Source: Candidatus Heimdallarchaeota archaeon LC_2 (GTDB lineage Archaea; Asgardarchaeota; Heimdallarchaeia; Heimdallarchaeales; Kariarchaeaceae). Taken from it: a stretch of 59,319 nucleotides of DNA. The notes beneath the pieces were generated by a model that saw nothing but the letters and a program-made list of their open reading frames with translations, had not been told where the DNA came from and made no database searches. Positions 10,079 to 19,849 of this stretch are shown here, one piece after another. Position numbers and translations under genes: made by a program. The stretch covers positions 1 through 59,319 of the forward strand of contig MDVR01000016.1 of the NCBI GenBank assembly GCA_001940725.1, read 5' to 3'. Position 1 is the first letter of the stretch, and every line of letters begins with the position of its first letter.

Positions 10079-11737
10079 ATGTTAAAAAATACATTTTACA
10101 AAAACAAATATTATCAGATAAATAGATCTTCAATAATTGTGGAAATTCAAAACGTGATAGGAAGTACTCTAAAGAAGACACCATCACAAGATTATATTGA
10201 ATCTTTTAAATTATTGATAAGAGGGGGGTTTATTAAAGTTTCTGAAAATAATTCACTAGTTTTATCCACAACAGCTATTAAATCGATGGAAAAGTTGATC
10301 GCTAAAATTTCCCGGAACTTTGAAAATTATCAACCTATGAAGATTTATTCTTCAAATCAAATCGAAATCGCTTTTGAATATTTAAATTCAGAAATTCAGT
10401 CCTATCGCCAACTTCCTTCAAAATCCAGACTAATTAATTTTCGAACGAATAAAGAATATTATCTAAAACAAGGGCTTCTTTATCCAATGATCTCTGAAAC
10501 ACTAAATTTTATAACGATCACAAATTCAAACAATATTATAAAAGATGAAAATGAAAAATTATTATATACTGTTGAAGAGATATTTAGATTATTGAATATT
10601 AAAGTCAATCAATTTTATTCTTTTAACCCATTCAATCAATTTGAATATTATTCCGAAAACAAAGAATTGGCTTTACTGTATAAAGAAGGCAAAGAACAGT
10701 ATGTAATATGCAAAAAATGTGATTATTATTCAAGAATTGAAGTTGCAACATTTTTCAAAAGAACTAATAAAGAAGATGAACTCGAAATGATGATTGAAAT
10801 AAAAACACCTGGAACAAATACCATCGCTTCACTTGCAAAATTTTTAGATGTTGAAGAGTCCAAATGTGCAAAGGTTGTCTTTTATTGTTACAAACTTAAA
10901 AGTAATTCAAACATAGCGGTTGTTATCATAAGAGGGGATATGGAGGTTAGTGAAAACAAATTGAAAATAATTCTACAAACAGATGAATTACAATTTGCAA
11001 CAAATGATGAATTAATTTCAATTAGTGCAGTTCCTGGTTATGCTTCAGCAATCGGGGTGAATAGGGAGAAATGTACAGTGATTGTAGATGATTTAATTCC
11101 AGAATCAAGAAATATGGTCGCAGGAGCTAACAAATTAGACTATCATTTATCAAATACTAATTATGGACGAGATTATGAAGCTGACATTGTTGCAGATATT
11201 ACCCTTGTGCAGGATAATAGTACATGTACAGAATGTAACTCTAAACTTACAATTACCAATGGACTTCCATTATTTACTTCATCTTTGATTAATCGGTCTG
11301 AAATCATTAATTTTTTGGATAATAAAGGAAAACCACAAAATGCAGATATCCTTATTTCTAGTTTTGATATAACAAGAATTTTTGGTACCTTAGCAAGAGT
11401 TACAGACAAGTTCGGTGTCAAATTACCGCACGATCTATCACCATTTCAATTTGTATTAATGACTATTGGTAATAGTGATGAAATCATAGAATTGGCAAAT
11501 AATATATACAAGGACCTTAACGAAAAATTCGATATTCTTTTTGACAATAGAGAAGTGAAATTTGGGGTCAAATTAGCTGATGCAGATTTACGATCTATAC
11601 ACAATAGAATAATTATTTCAAAGAAAACTTTAGAAAATAATCAGGTTGAATTTTTAGTACGAGGATTCAAAGATCGAATATATTGTCAAATAGAGGATAT
11701 TGAATCAGAATTAGAAAACATCCTGAATAAATCCTAA
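10079..11737 (+). CDS. Prolyl-tRNA-synthetase-like protein with degenerate catalytic site
   Basis: This 552-residue protein can be followed along bacterial-type ProRS: an N-terminal class II region (1-200, including SYRQLP at 108-113), an INS/YbaK-like editing domain (~235-375) with TPGTNTIASLAKFL and Lys265 of KCAKVV, NMVAGANKLDYHLSNTNYGRD (345-364), a second catalytic segment, and an anticodon-binding-like tail (~450-552) with GVKLADADL. The catalytic motifs are worn. The FRDE and RGREF parts of motif 2 are not recognisable, and the GIGVSR of motif 3 reads FDITR. Aminoacylation is therefore doubtful, whereas the editing domain looks better kept. Archaea normally use a ProRS without INS. A trans-editing or regulatory role is inference. 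Confidence 0.75.
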   Translation: MLKNTFYKNKYYQINRSSIIVEIQNVIGSTLKKTPSQDYIESFKLLIRGGFIKVSENNSLVLSTTAIKSMEKLIAKISRNFENYQPMKIYSSNQIEIAFEYLNSEIQSYRQLPSKSRLINFRTNKEYYLKQGLLYPMISETLNFITITNSNNIIKDENEKLLYTVEEIFRLLNIKVNQFYSFNPFNQFEYYSENKELALLYKEGKEQYVICKKCDYYSRIEVATFFKRTNKEDELEMMIEIKTPGTNTIASLAKFLDVEESKCAKVVFYCYKLKSNSNIAVVIIRGDMEVSENKLKIILQTDELQFATNDELISISAVPGYASAIGVNREKCTVIVDDLIPESRNMVAGANKLDYHLSNTNYGRDYEADIVADITLVQDNSTCTECNSKLTITNGLPLFTSSLINRSEIINFLDNKGKPQNADILISSFDITRIFGTLARVTDKFGVKLPHDLSPFQFVLMTIGNSDEIIELANNIYKDLNEKFDILFDNREVKFGVKLADADLRSIHNRIIISKKTLENNQVEFLVRGFKDRIYCQIEDIESELENILNKS

Positions 11738-12069
11738 TAATCCTTTTTTGAAGATTGTTCCATGTCTGCTAAAGAGTTTATGATATGTTGTGTTGTTCGA
11801 ATTAATTCAGTTTCTTCTTCAGTTATTTTATTATCTGAATTTGCAACATCGTACATTTTCTGAATTAATTTCATCCTTAATATAAACAGATTTGCTTTTT
11901 CATTGGCATCAATTATTCCATCTTCTAATGCCTTAATTACAGTACTTTCATAACTCTCTAAATCAGATAATACATTACTAAGAAAAGAATGTTCATCATT
12001 GGATAGTATAGTATCCTGTAAAGCTGTTTTGATTAACCTTTCCCAAATTTCTCTACTGTCCAAGTTCAA
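11734..12069 (-). CDS. Small acidic helical protein, TerB-like pattern
   Basis: A 111-residue, wholly helical-looking protein with a recurring half-site: DTILSNDEHSFL, DGIIDANEKANLF and DNKITEEETELI, spaced about 35-40 residues apart. The pattern recalls TerB-like or EF-hand-derived folds, but I cannot assign a function. A paralogue with the same layout lies at 52717-53064. The stop codon region overlaps the end of the ProRS-like gene by 4 bases on the opposite strand. No signal peptide or membrane segment is visible. Confidence 0.65.
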   Translation of the reverse strand: MNLDSREIWERLIKTALQDTILSNDEHSFLSNVLSDLESYESTVIKALEDGIIDANEKANLFILRMKLIQKMYDVANSDNKITEEETELIRTTQHIINSLADMEQSSKKDY

Positions 12070-12167
12070 ACCTTCATAATATTGAATTAAGTTTGAAATT
12101 GTTGGTCATCATAAAAATATTTGTGAGAGTGAAAAGATGATCTCTTTAATTTTATTAGCAATCAACA

Positions 12168-13442
12168 TTAGGTATATTGTGATAAATCTGCAGGATGAAT
12201 AATCTTTCCAGCGATTGCTGAAGCCGCCGCAGTGGCTGGACTCCCTAAATACAATTTAGTTGTTTTATCACCACCCATTCTCCCCACAAAATTTCTATTG
12301 GTTGTGGACAAAGCATTCATGCCTGGTCCCAATCTCCCTAAACTTCCTCCATAACAAGCACCACAAGTTGAATAAGCCCAAGTTGCACCTGCTTCCATGA
12401 ATATTTCCACATAACCTCTTTTTGCAGCCTCTAAACCTACAGCAGAAGAACCCGGAATTACTAAAGTTCGAGTCTTTACCTTTCTTCCCTTGAATATTTT
12501 GACCATGATTTCTAAATCTTCGATCCGAGCATTTGTACAACTTCCAATGAAAACTTGATCTAACTCGATTTCCTCTAATTCTCTAATAGTTTTAACATTA
12601 TCTGGGGAATGCGGAGCTGCGACAACAGGTTCCAATTGAGATGCATCAATTTCAAAAATCTCAGCATAGTCTGCTTCGCTATCTGGATTCACAGGCATTG
12701 ATTCCCTATTTCCTGGTACTTTTGCAAGATAAGCTTTAGTTTTATCATCATAAGGCATAATTCCAGCAACAGCTCCCTGTTCAATTGCCATGTTTGACAT
12801 AGTCAATCTAGCTTCCATCGATAAATCATGAATTGTACTTCCTGTCCACTCAATAGCTCTATCAGTTGCCCATGTCATCTTTTTCTCTCCATTAACTGTA
12901 AGTAACAAGTCCTTAGAGTAAACATGTTCCGGTAAATTGCCATCAACTTTGACAAGATTGGTTTTTGGAACATCAAGCCAGGTTGTTCCCTTAACCATTA
13001 ATTCCACTAAATCAGAGCCACCAATCCCTTTGGCAAATGAATTGAAAGCTCCGTGAGTAACTGTATGGCTATCGGTCCCCAAGACAAGATATCCTGGCTT
13101 TACAAAACCATCTTCATGAAATACTACATGACTTATGCCACCACCAGCATCATTGAGATTTATACCCTGATCGTGACAGAATTTTCTAGTCAACTCATGG
13201 AAATTTATCATCTTATCAGTTGTGGCCCAACCTCCGTGGTCTAAAATAACATACATATTATTTACAATATTTTTAGCTACACGTTTAGCTCCAGTTTGGA
13301 AAAATTTGGCCATACTAACCATTGGTAGCATTTCATTGCTTAATACTGAATTTGGTGTAACATCAACTCTATCTCCAGCATAAACTTTGCTTGAATCAAC
13401 AGATTGTCTAGTAAGGATTTTTTCAGAGATTGTTTGTGACAT
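12168..13442 (-). CDS. leuC: 3-isopropylmalate/homoaconitate-type dehydratase large subunit
   Basis: A 424-residue aconitase-superfamily subunit. The 4Fe-4S ligands are visible as Cys in FIGSCTN and the pair in STCGACYGG. DSHTVTHGAFN and GGSDLVELM are family signatures, and the length fits archaeal/short LeuC. With the small subunit at 9482-10015 it would catalyse dehydration and rehydration of a 2-isopropylmalate-type substrate. Isopropylmalate, homoaconitate and citramalate-derived substrates cannot be told apart here. The nearest upstream plus-strand gene is divergent, and ~250 bases lie between them. Confidence 0.88.
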   Translation of the reverse strand: MSQTISEKILTRQSVDSSKVYAGDRVDVTPNSVLSNEMLPMVSMAKFFQTGAKRVAKNIVNNMYVILDHGGWATTDKMINFHELTRKFCHDQGINLNDAGGGISHVVFHEDGFVKPGYLVLGTDSHTVTHGAFNSFAKGIGGSDLVELMVKGTTWLDVPKTNLVKVDGNLPEHVYSKDLLLTVNGEKKMTWATDRAIEWTGSTIHDLSMEARLTMSNMAIEQGAVAGIMPYDDKTKAYLAKVPGNRESMPVNPDSEADYAEIFEIDASQLEPVVAAPHSPDNVKTIRELEEIELDQVFIGSCTNARIEDLEIMVKIFKGRKVKTRTLVIPGSSAVGLEAAKRGYVEIFMEAGATWAYSTCGACYGGSLGRLGPGMNALSTTNRNFVGRMGGDKTTKLYLGSPATAAASAIAGKIIHPADLSQYT

Positions 13443-13691
13443 TATATAATTGATTCTTCATTTGTAATATATTAAGTGTCTTGATTTATGGTATTGTCTT
13501 ATTTTGTTTATCTACTTATTTTGAATAGAAATAAGATCACAAGTTTACAATAAATATTCAGATATTTTGTTTAAAACAAATTGTAGTAAATCACTTTCTT
13601 CTGTCCACTAATTCACGTTTCATATTTGTTTCCGTTATTGTGCTAGAATAGTATAAATTGGTATAAATACATGAAGTGAATATTAGTCAAT

Positions 13692-16600
13692 GTGAGCGAA
13701 TTCAATCGTAGTAGTGGAACCAAACCAATAAAGTCTCGAGTTTTAAAATTATCACTTCTTACATTGAACCTTTATTTCCTTTATCTCCTATTTTCTCCTT
13801 CTTGGTTACTTACATCTGTAAAATATTTATTAGGAATAACCTTGATATTTTTTATTTTTGATATTATTTCGAAAAAGAAAACAAAATCTCAGCATTTTCA
13901 ACATAAGAGATCTTCACCTATCGATTTTTTTAGGTTATCGAAAAAATATTTTAAGATAAACAAGAAGTATGTACTGGTTAGTACTCTAGGATTAGTCCTC
14001 GCAACAATTATGATATCTCAGACAATCTTGACAAATTCAAGTTATCAACAAAATAGTCTGGAAGATTTATTTGTTAGGGAAAACTCAGCTGCATTTCAAA
14101 TTGAACTTCAAGGAACAAAAAATGATGTCTTAGATTCCGAGTATGTGAAAAATCAATTAATCGCAATTGAACAGATAATAATTGGTGAATTGGAATCTAG
14201 CAGTATGAAATTTGATCATACAGTTATCACCATTTTTAATGAAATATCGATTGTAACACAAGCAATAGAGACAATGGAGGATGGTTCGAGGTATATTGAA
14301 GTATTTCATATTACAATGCATGTGTGGAATGATGAGGTAGCGTCGATTCTGGAGAGCTTACCAACATTTAATGGAGTGGCAAATCAAAATGAATCTCTAT
14401 TTATTATCAATAATTGGCATGATACGGTGAATTTCCCAAATTTATTTGATAATCCAATTTCAATACTAGTAGGTCAGCCCTTTAAAGAACCCAGTGATAA
14501 TAGTTCATTTTCTTATGTTAATCAGACAATTGATCAACGTTGGACTCCAGCAGATGTAGATTTAAACAAATTTTATAATGATAACAACTGGAAATATAGT
14601 AGACTCATGAATGGAGGTTTGCTCATTTCAGAAGCAAAATATTTTGAAATTCTAGATCAAATGAAATCGATCATTGATATAAATAATTTACCTGACAACC
14701 TTTGGAATAACGTAGGTTTTGGTGTCTTTGTCAAAACACCTGACATTACAAGAACAAGTATCGATCAGCTAGTCTTTGAACTTGATCAGATGACGAATTC
14801 AATTCGATCATCTATACTCTCACAATCTACCATAGAAGAGGAGGTGTGGCTTTATTCTCCTTTGGCAGAAATATTAGAGCAGCATAAATTTCAAAGCGAA
14901 GCATTCGGTGTGGCATTAATCATGATTTCACTTCCATTAATTGGAGTTTCACTCTTCCTTGTATATTTCTCACTCACATTGGTTGAAAAACGGAAATCGA
15001 AGATAATAGCAATAATGAAAATTCGAGGATCTTCAAAAGAGCAATTACGTATGATGCAGTTTGCTGAAATTATGGTTGCAGGGGTGATTGCAGCCATAGT
15101 TGGGATGATATTTTCAATTCCCTGGGTGTTAATTACTTTTAGAGTTTCTGATTTCTTTGAATTTAACGCAGATCCAATTAAATTGTTCATACCAGTGTCT
15201 TGGTATAGGAAACTTCCCCAGATAGCAATTATATTGACAATTGATCTTAATATAAATAGTCTAATATCTTTGTCTGACACTCGTATTGATGAAGGAGAAG
15301 ACGTCGAAGAAAGTAAACCCCCAATCTGGCAAAGAATATACCTCGATTTAATTTTATTTACCGGCAGTGTTAGTGTATTCTTGTTTGTTAGAACTTTTCC
15401 AATTTCTAACACTGGTCTCTTTAATTTTCTTCTCTATGGTATTGCACCATTAGCATTGTTAATAATCCTAATTACATCTCCATTGGTTGTTTCTCGTTAT
15501 TTTTCCACAATCATTAGTATTATTTCCGATTTCCTCTGGAAGGTTCAAGGTGGAATGTTAGCCCTTGCAACACGAAATATGCGGAAAAATCGATTTTCCT
15601 CTTCGAAGCTAACTGCTTTACTTATGTTAGGAATGATGTTATCTTTCGTATCCATAATAATTCCAACATCATTGGTTGCCTATGAGATAGAACGTACTAA
15701 TTACGATATAGGGGCGGATGTGTATATTGATAATTTGGATATTGATAATCAAACACTATTAGACTTAACCCAAGTTGATGGAGTAAAATCAAGAACTGAA
15801 ATAGTTCAAGCAGGTTTAAATCTTTATTCTGAGTCTGATTTTGGATTTGCAGGGCAGATCGGATACTACCGCTTCCTAGGGGTTAATACTACCTCCTTTG
15901 CAAAAACTGCTTATTGGAAAAATAATTACGCAAATAATGGACTGGATAAAATTCTATTTAATTTGAAGAATGATACAGTTGGAGCTTCAAACAAACAACT
16001 AAATGCCCTAGGAATAAAACAGGGTCAGAAAGTACCAAATTTGCCTGTTAATGTTTCAGATATTACGGTTGCTGCAACTTTCGATTACTTCCCTAATCTG
16101 GTTTCTTATGAGCCTATTGAATATAATGGTTATATCGAAGCTTGGAGTGTTGAATTTTTAGGACATATCGATTTCGTAAAATCCCTTGAAACTGTAGCAG
16201 GGAGTTATTCGACTGGAATTTATCTTAAACTAGAGGATGGTGCAAACAAGAGTAAAGTAGATGAACTATTGATAGCAAATTTCATAGATATTAACGGGGT
16301 GCAGATTCGAAGTGTTAATGCAGAGCTTAGTAATATTCAAGAAGCGGACGAATTCAAAATTATTCTATCATCATTTCAATCAATGTTAATAATTACAGTG
16401 TTAATTAGCATAATTGCAGTTTCATATTTTACTTTCATTACATTATCAGAAAGGAGTAAGGAAATTGGGACATTTCGGGCTATTGGTATGGTAAAAAATC
16501 AGATATTTATTCTTTTAATTGTAGAAGCCATGATCATGCTGGTATCAGGAATAATTTTTGGAGCGTTAATTGGATGGTTTATCTCATCTAATTTCCTATA

Positions 16601-16775
16601 TATTATAAGTAGTCCAGGAGTTGGTGGTATAATTCCTCCTCAAAAACTCTACATCCCTTGGAGACTGATATTTGGATTTTTAGGTACAATGTTTGTATCA
16701 ACTGGAATTGCTGCTGGTTTTCCAGCACATAGGGTTGCGTCAAAACAAACTGGGAATGTACTAAGAGCGGAGTGA
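13692..16775 (+). CDS. ABC transporter permease, FtsX/MacB-like
   Basis: A 1027-residue membrane protein. Two hydrophobic helices at the N-terminus (~20-60) and one at ~95-115 precede a large extracellular domain. An FtsX core follows (~415-480), then further helices at ~560-615, a second extracellular domain, and a C-terminal FtsX core (~900-1010) with ERSKEIGTFRAIGM. The GTG at 13692 is used because the nearby ATG runs straight into a stop. It is the first gene of a three-gene operon with two ATPases, the usual layout of MacB/LolCDE-like lipoprotein or peptide exporters. The substrate is unknown. Confidence 0.85.
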   Translation: MSEFNRSSGTKPIKSRVLKLSLLTLNLYFLYLLFSPSWLLTSVKYLLGITLIFFIFDIISKKKTKSQHFQHKRSSPIDFFRLSKKYFKINKKYVLVSTLGLVLATIMISQTILTNSSYQQNSLEDLFVRENSAAFQIELQGTKNDVLDSEYVKNQLIAIEQIIIGELESSSMKFDHTVITIFNEISIVTQAIETMEDGSRYIEVFHITMHVWNDEVASILESLPTFNGVANQNESLFIINNWHDTVNFPNLFDNPISILVGQPFKEPSDNSSFSYVNQTIDQRWTPADVDLNKFYNDNNWKYSRLMNGGLLISEAKYFEILDQMKSIIDINNLPDNLWNNVGFGVFVKTPDITRTSIDQLVFELDQMTNSIRSSILSQSTIEEEVWLYSPLAEILEQHKFQSEAFGVALIMISLPLIGVSLFLVYFSLTLVEKRKSKIIAIMKIRGSSKEQLRMMQFAEIMVAGVIAAIVGMIFSIPWVLITFRVSDFFEFNADPIKLFIPVSWYRKLPQIAIILTIDLNINSLISLSDTRIDEGEDVEESKPPIWQRIYLDLILFTGSVSVFLFVRTFPISNTGLFNFLLYGIAPLALLIILITSPLVVSRYFSTIISIISDFLWKVQGGMLALATRNMRKNRFSSSKLTALLMLGMMLSFVSIIIPTSLVAYEIERTNYDIGADVYIDNLDIDNQTLLDLTQVDGVKSRTEIVQAGLNLYSESDFGFAGQIGYYRFLGVNTTSFAKTAYWKNNYANNGLDKILFNLKNDTVGASNKQLNALGIKQGQKVPNLPVNVSDITVAATFDYFPNLVSYEPIEYNGYIEAWSVEFLGHIDFVKSLETVAGSYSTGIYLKLEDGANKSKVDELLIANFIDINGVQIRSVNAELSNIQEADEFKIILSSFQSMLIITVLISIIAVSYFTFITLSERSKEIGTFRAIGMVKNQIFILLIVEAMIMLVSGIIFGALIGWFISSNFLYIISSPGVGGIIPPQKLYIPWRLIFGFLGTMFVSTGIAAGFPAHRVASKQTGNVLRAE

Positions 16776-17686
16776 GTAACAAGATGGAAAGCACAAATTT
16801 TATAGAAATTTCTCAAATTACAAAACACTTCAAGGATCCCGCTTCGAATATCTATTTTCAAGCTTTGAGAGGGATTGATTTTTCAGTCGATCAAGGTTCA
16901 TTAACTGCTATCATTGGCCCCTCTGGTGCTGGAAAAAGTACACTTCTAAATATTTTAGGAGGTATGATGAAACCCTCCACTGGGACGATTTTTGTTGACA
17001 ATTTGCCACTTCATTCAATTGAAGATAGCGAACTAGAACATTATAGGAAATTAACGATTGGTTTTTTATGGCAATTACCTGAGCGAAATCTTTTACCCAA
17101 TTTGACAGCTGCTGAAAATATTCAATTTGCTATGGAAGTGTCTAATTTTGCAAGAGAAGAACGTGAAAAAAGAATACAAGAATTACTATCTTCGGTTGGA
17201 GTTCAACATAGATCGTCGCATAAACTAAGTCAACTCTCAGGGGGAGAAGCTCAAAGAGTTAGTTTAGCTGTTGCATTGGCAAATTCACCTAAATTACTTT
17301 TAGCAGATGAACCCACTGGCGAATTAGATTCAGAAACCACGATGGAAATTATTGATTTTCTCAAAGAAATAAATCGAGAACAAGGTTTGACAATTGTAGT
17401 TGTTACACATGATAATAGATTTGAGAGAATGACCAATGAAAGCTATAATATTGTAGATGGGGTAATTTCTGGAATGAGAAGATCAATTTCCGGAAAGGAA
17501 GCTACAGACTGGAAAACTACAATAAGGGAAGAAGTCGGAGTTCTGAATAAATTCGGTATGATTAAAATTCCTGAAAAACTAATCCGAAAATATAATTTTG
17601 GTAACTATATCCGATTTGTTGAAGATGAGGCATCAAATCGAGTATATATTGAGTCAGCTGATGAACGAGAGGAAAAATACCCATGA
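16772..17686 (+). CDS. ABC transporter ATPase with C-terminal AbrB-like domain
   Basis: A 304-residue protein starting at a GTG that overlaps the permease stop by 4 bases; ATG 16784 is an alternative. Residues 1-~230 are a MacB-type ATPase: Walker A GPSGAGKST, signature LSGGEAQRV, and Walker B LLLADEPTGELDS. Residues ~254-294 (VLNKFGMIKIPEKLIRKYNF then YIRFVEDE) resemble the AbrB/SpoVT swapped-hairpin fold, usually found in DNA-binding or dimerising antitoxin-like proteins. Such a tail on an export ATPase is unusual and may mediate dimerisation or regulation. It pairs with the next ATPase. Confidence 0.83.
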   Translation: MSNKMESTNFIEISQITKHFKDPASNIYFQALRGIDFSVDQGSLTAIIGPSGAGKSTLLNILGGMMKPSTGTIFVDNLPLHSIEDSELEHYRKLTIGFLWQLPERNLLPNLTAAENIQFAMEVSNFAREEREKRIQELLSSVGVQHRSSHKLSQLSGGEAQRVSLAVALANSPKLLLADEPTGELDSETTMEIIDFLKEINREQGLTIVVVTHDNRFERMTNESYNIVDGVISGMRRSISGKEATDWKTTIREEVGVLNKFGMIKIPEKLIRKYNFGNYIRFVEDEASNRVYIESADEREEKYP

Positions 17687-18462
17687 TATTAATTCAACTA
17701 GACAATGTCCACAAGGAATATGGTTTGGGTGACAGTAAGGTGCATGCCATTCAAGGAATCAATTTACAAATTAACGAAGGTGAATTCGTAGCAATCCTTG
17801 GAAAATCAGGTTCCGGTAAAAGTACTCTCCTTTCACTCATAGGTGGGTTGGAACAACCATCCAGTGGAGACGTGATCTATAAGGGAAAAAACCTAAGTGG
17901 ATTATCTGAAGACGAGTTGGCAATCCTACGTCGTAGTGAGATAGGAATAATTTTTCAACACTTTTTCTTGATGGATGCAATGACTGCTTTAGATAATGTA
18001 GAATTACCACTCCTAATTGCAGGCCTACCTCGTTCAGAAAGGAGAGGGTGGGCATTAGAAACCTTAGATATGGTAGATTTGAAACATAGGGCTGCCCATT
18101 ATCCGAATGAATTGTCTGGCGGAGAACGCCAACGAGTTGGAATTGCAAGAGCTTTTGTTAACAAAGCTAATTTGATTATTGCAGACGAACCAACTGGAGA
18201 TCTGGATAGTAAAAAAGGTGAAGAGATCATAGATTTAATGCATGATCTTCTTAAAGGCGGGAAACAATTTCCAAGTCTTGATTGGAGTCCAACAATTATT
18301 ATGGTAACCCATGATGTTGGTATGCTAAGACAAGGTATGAGGGTAATTACAATTTCAGATGGACGAATTATTCAAGATAAAGTTTTCACTGGGGACTATG
18401 AAGAGTTTGATTCACATGGAGGACCTTCAAAGATTTTAGGTCAGACATATGGAACTGACTAA
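17683..18462 (+). CDS. ABC transporter ATPase, LolD/MacB type
   Basis: A 259-residue ATPase with Walker A GKSGSGKST, Q-loop IFQHFFL, signature LSGGERQRVG, Walker B LIIADEPTGDLDS and switch His in MVTHDVG. The start ATG overlaps the preceding stop (ATGA), showing translational coupling. It lacks the AbrB-like tail of its partner, so the exporter probably works with an asymmetric ATPase pair around a single fused permease. Confidence 0.88.
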   Translation: MILIQLDNVHKEYGLGDSKVHAIQGINLQINEGEFVAILGKSGSGKSTLLSLIGGLEQPSSGDVIYKGKNLSGLSEDELAILRRSEIGIIFQHFFLMDAMTALDNVELPLLIAGLPRSERRGWALETLDMVDLKHRAAHYPNELSGGERQRVGIARAFVNKANLIIADEPTGDLDSKKGEEIIDLMHDLLKGGKQFPSLDWSPTIIMVTHDVGMLRQGMRVITISDGRIIQDKVFTGDYEEFDSHGGPSKILGQTYGTD

Positions 18463-18556
18463 ATTTTCACATAAAACAATATTGGGATTTTGAACAGACA
18501 AAATATTTCCTTCACAAATCAAAATAAAATTATAATACTAGAATTTTAAAGGAACT

Positions 18557-19081
18557 ATGACGATCCAACGATGTAAATGGGCAGAATCAACACCCGAAAT
18601 GAAATATTATCATGATAAAGAATATGGATTTCCTGTAACAGATAATGATGTAATATTCGAAAGGCTAATGCTAGAAATCTATCAAGCGGGACTTACTTGG
18701 AAACTAATCCTAAGTAAGCGAAAAGGATTCAATCAAGCATTTCATCAATACAAAATAGAAAAAGTTGCTAATATGACTGATAAGGAATTGGAGAAACAAA
18801 AGAGCAATCCAAATATTGTACGGAATAAGCTCAAAATAGAAACCACACGACATAATGCAAAGTTGTGTCTTGAATTAATCCAAGAACATGGAACTTTAAT
18901 CAATTATTTCGAGTCTTTGCCTCACCAATATTCCACTTTGGATGAATTAAAACCGACGGTAAAACAAATGAAAAAGGATGGTTTCAAGTTTATTGGACCC
19001 CTAATCCTTGAAGAATTTTTTCTATCAATTGGTATTAACAAAGTAAGACATGAGAAGACTTGTTTTTTGTATAAAAAATAA
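18557..19081 (+). CDS. tag: DNA-3-methyladenine glycosylase I
   Basis: A 174-residue base-excision enzyme. Tag landmarks are RCKWA at the N-terminus, YYHDKEYGFPV, LMLEIYQAGLTW, and a closing RHEKTC. Cys6, His19 and the C-terminal His and Cys match the structural zinc ligands of the family. It excises 3-methyladenine from alkylated DNA. The gene stands alone, 94 bases after the ABC operon. Confidence 0.9.
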   Translation: MTIQRCKWAESTPEMKYYHDKEYGFPVTDNDVIFERLMLEIYQAGLTWKLILSKRKGFNQAFHQYKIEKVANMTDKELEKQKSNPNIVRNKLKIETTRHNAKLCLELIQEHGTLINYFESLPHQYSTLDELKPTVKQMKKDGFKFIGPLILEEFFLSIGINKVRHEKTCFLYKK

Positions 19082-19226
19082 CTTATCTATTTCATATATT
19101 TGCAATCTATGATATCTGCGATATTATGCAGGTACTTTCATCATTTAAATAGTAATAAATTAATATGTAATTCGAAAGTATTATAGATAATATTAAGCTA
19201 TATTTACTATATAGAGAGATTGTCAA

Positions 19227-19835
19227 ATGGTCATTTCTAATATTCGATTAACAAAACTAAAAAGATACCATTTTGTTGATGCTGATGATAATGATATTGG
19301 TTCCATCGAAGATTTAACTCTATCAAAAAGCACTCTTGAACCCTTACACTTCATTCTGGGAAGTCACTTTTTTGAAGAATTATTAGAAGAATTGGGAAGA
19401 AAGGAAAACATTGACGAAATAGCACCAATTAATATTGTATCAGAAATCGATAACGAACATGTTGTATTATCCGAATCGATAGACAACCTAGAGATTACAA
19501 ATGAAGATGGCGAAATACCTGATTCTAAGTCAATTTATAGATATTCGAAAATTCTAAATTACACGATTTTTGACAATTCAGGAGAATTAGATGCTAAATT
19601 AATTGATTTGGTATTGAATTATGATAAAACTAGTTTTATTTTTAATTATGCAAATCTGAAAACAAATTTAATGAAAGACGGTTTCTACCAAAGATTCGAA
19701 ATTTCAGTTCCGATTTCCAAAATTAAAATCGATGATGAGAAGATCATAATTTCTACTTCGGAGGAAGAAATGATAAAAAACGCTAAATTACAGATAAAAC
19801 CAAAAGAAAAGGGAAAATCAACAATTATGATTTAA
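19227..19835 (+). CDS. PRC-barrel-like protein
   Basis: A 202-residue soluble acidic protein. Two beta-rich halves each begin with a PRC-barrel-like pattern: FVDADDNDIGSIEDLTLS with LEPLHFILG, and IFDNSGELDAKLIDLVLN. PRC barrels occur in RNA-processing and membrane-associated adaptors, and the similarity here is weak. A TATA-like stretch lies near 19190-19212, and the ATG follows GAGAGATTGTCAA without a clear Shine-Dalgarno. It converges on the lipid-kinase gene. Confidence 0.55.
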   Translation: MVISNIRLTKLKRYHFVDADDNDIGSIEDLTLSKSTLEPLHFILGSHFFEELLEELGRKENIDEIAPINIVSEIDNEHVVLSESIDNLEITNEDGEIPDSKSIYRYSKILNYTIFDNSGELDAKLIDLVLNYDKTSFIFNYANLKTNLMKDGFYQRFEISVPISKIKIDDEKIIISTSEEEMIKNAKLQIKPKEKGKSTIMI

Positions 19836-19849
19836 TTGAATAAATATTA

